A DNA stretch of 21,247 nucleotides from positions 1 to 21,247 of the forward strand of contig JABJOK010000131.1 of the NCBI GenBank assembly GCA_018664365.1, given 5' to 3'. Below are positions 20,964 through 21,247 of this stretch, piece by piece. Numbering within the stretch: the stretch's first letter is position 1; every line of letters begins with the position of its first letter. The position numbers and the translations under genes were made by a program. This stretch comes from Candidatus Peregrinibacteria bacterium. Lineage in GTDB: Bacteria; Patescibacteriota; Gracilibacteria; UBA1369; LOWO2-01-FULL-3. The notes under the pieces were generated by a model. The model was given only the letters and a program-made list of their open reading frames with translations, was not told where the DNA came from and ran no database searches.

Positions 20964-21247
20964 ATGGGATTTTTACTCAAGCCAATTATAGGAATAATCG
21001 TCAATGGGGGAATACTCTATGCGATGGTTACTCTTGTGGAAGGAATCTCTTATACTGGAGGAATTATGTTCTTTTTAATTGGAGGTTTAATTATGGGATT
21101 ATTCAATTTCCTTATTAGGCCGCTGATGAAAATAATTTCTTTGCCATTTGTTATTTTGACTGGAGGGCTCTTCCTTATAGTTGTAAATGTTGGAGTGCTC
21201 TGGTTTTTAAGTTATGCTTTGGACATTATTGCGTTCCAGGATGTCTC
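20964..21247 (+). CDS. Four-TM phage-holin superfamily (YvlD/PF04020-like) membrane protein, truncated by window edge
   Basis: The first 94 codons are visible and the frame is open at the window end, so the 3' end is missing. Translation gives MGFLLKPIIGIIVNGGILYA, a helix MFFLIGGLIMGLFNFL, then the conserved LIRPLMKIISLPFVILTGGLFLIVVNVGVLWFLSYAL. The NFLxRPxxKxxxLPxxxLTxGLF pattern is the hallmark of the Phage_holin_4_2/YvlD family. Despite the name, these are chromosomal, conserved membrane proteins of unknown function in most bacteria, so this is not evidence of a prophage. Usual full length is about 110-130 aa. Confidence 0.85.
   Translation, partial: MGFLLKPIIGIIVNGGILYAMVTLVEGISYTGGIMFFLIGGLIMGLFNFLIRPLMKIISLPFVILTGGLFLIVVNVGVLWFLSYALDIIAFQDV

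Noticed and set aside
20909..21118. 69-codon plus-strand reading frame at the right edge
   Set aside because: It is out of frame with the clear holin-superfamily protein beginning at 20964 and has no sensible composition.
20964..21247. Phage holin as a sign of prophage
   Set aside because: PF04020-type proteins are ordinary chromosomal membrane proteins and no phage genes are nearby.

Overview
The window looks like a chromosomal segment of an AT-rich bacterium of the Candidate Phyla Radiation (Patescibacteria). The lineage call is inference. It rests on a PrgI/TraC-like type IV secretion gene pair of the kind common in CPR genomes, small gene-dense operons, and a standard genetic code (a TGA stop is used once, so this is not the code-25 Gracilibacteria/Absconditabacteria type). 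A fairly complete late purine pathway would fit Peregrinibacteria or a similarly well-endowed CPR lineage, but no 16S rRNA is present to decide. Translation starts here lack Shine-Dalgarno sequences. Most clear promoters are extended -10 elements (TGC-TAnAAT type) about 20-25 nt before the start codon.

Layout. 1-823: 3' end of the 23S rRNA gene and a complete 5S rRNA gene whose terminal helix is extended into a 23-bp stem. 861-2074 (minus): PrgI-like membrane protein and a TraC/VirB4 N-terminal-like protein, with no ATPase gene beside them. 2167-3984: lepA (EF4), divergent from prgI with overlapping promoters. 4038-5300: a transglutaminase-like protein with a helical-repeat tail. 5376-8500: a membrane-anchored family 5 solute-binding protein translationally coupled (TAATG) to a HAMP-SpoIIE/PP2C phosphatase, which looks like a sensory unit. 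8497-9741 (minus): glyA. 9890-11221: a small orphan gene, tRNA-Leu(GAG), a YgjP/DUF45 metallopeptidase gene starting 7 nt after the tRNA, and tRNA-Val(UAC). 11292-11570: a DUF4389 membrane protein.

11620-15908 is a purine block: purA on the minus strand, diverging from a purC-purE-purB operon. Together these give AIR to CAIR to SAICAR to AICAR, plus IMP to AMP. PurE has class II (AIR carboxylase, animal-type) motifs, and PurB carries an unusual Gly/Cys-rich C-terminal tail. 15919-16878 (minus) holds two uncharacterised genes, one encoding a small multi-pass membrane protein with an HEAGH zinc-protease motif. 17011-20160 is ileS of the long, eukaryote-like type. 20222-20866 (minus) encodes a lipoprotein, and the right edge cuts a four-TM holin-superfamily (YvlD/PF04020-like) membrane protein.

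There are no insertion sequences, CRISPR arrays or phage modules. Outside the rRNA region no gene-free stretch exceeds about 150 bp. I did not find an obviously new multi-gene system. The best candidates for new biology are the binding-protein/phosphatase pair, the PurB Cys tail, and the unfused PAICS-like purC-purE(class II) pair.
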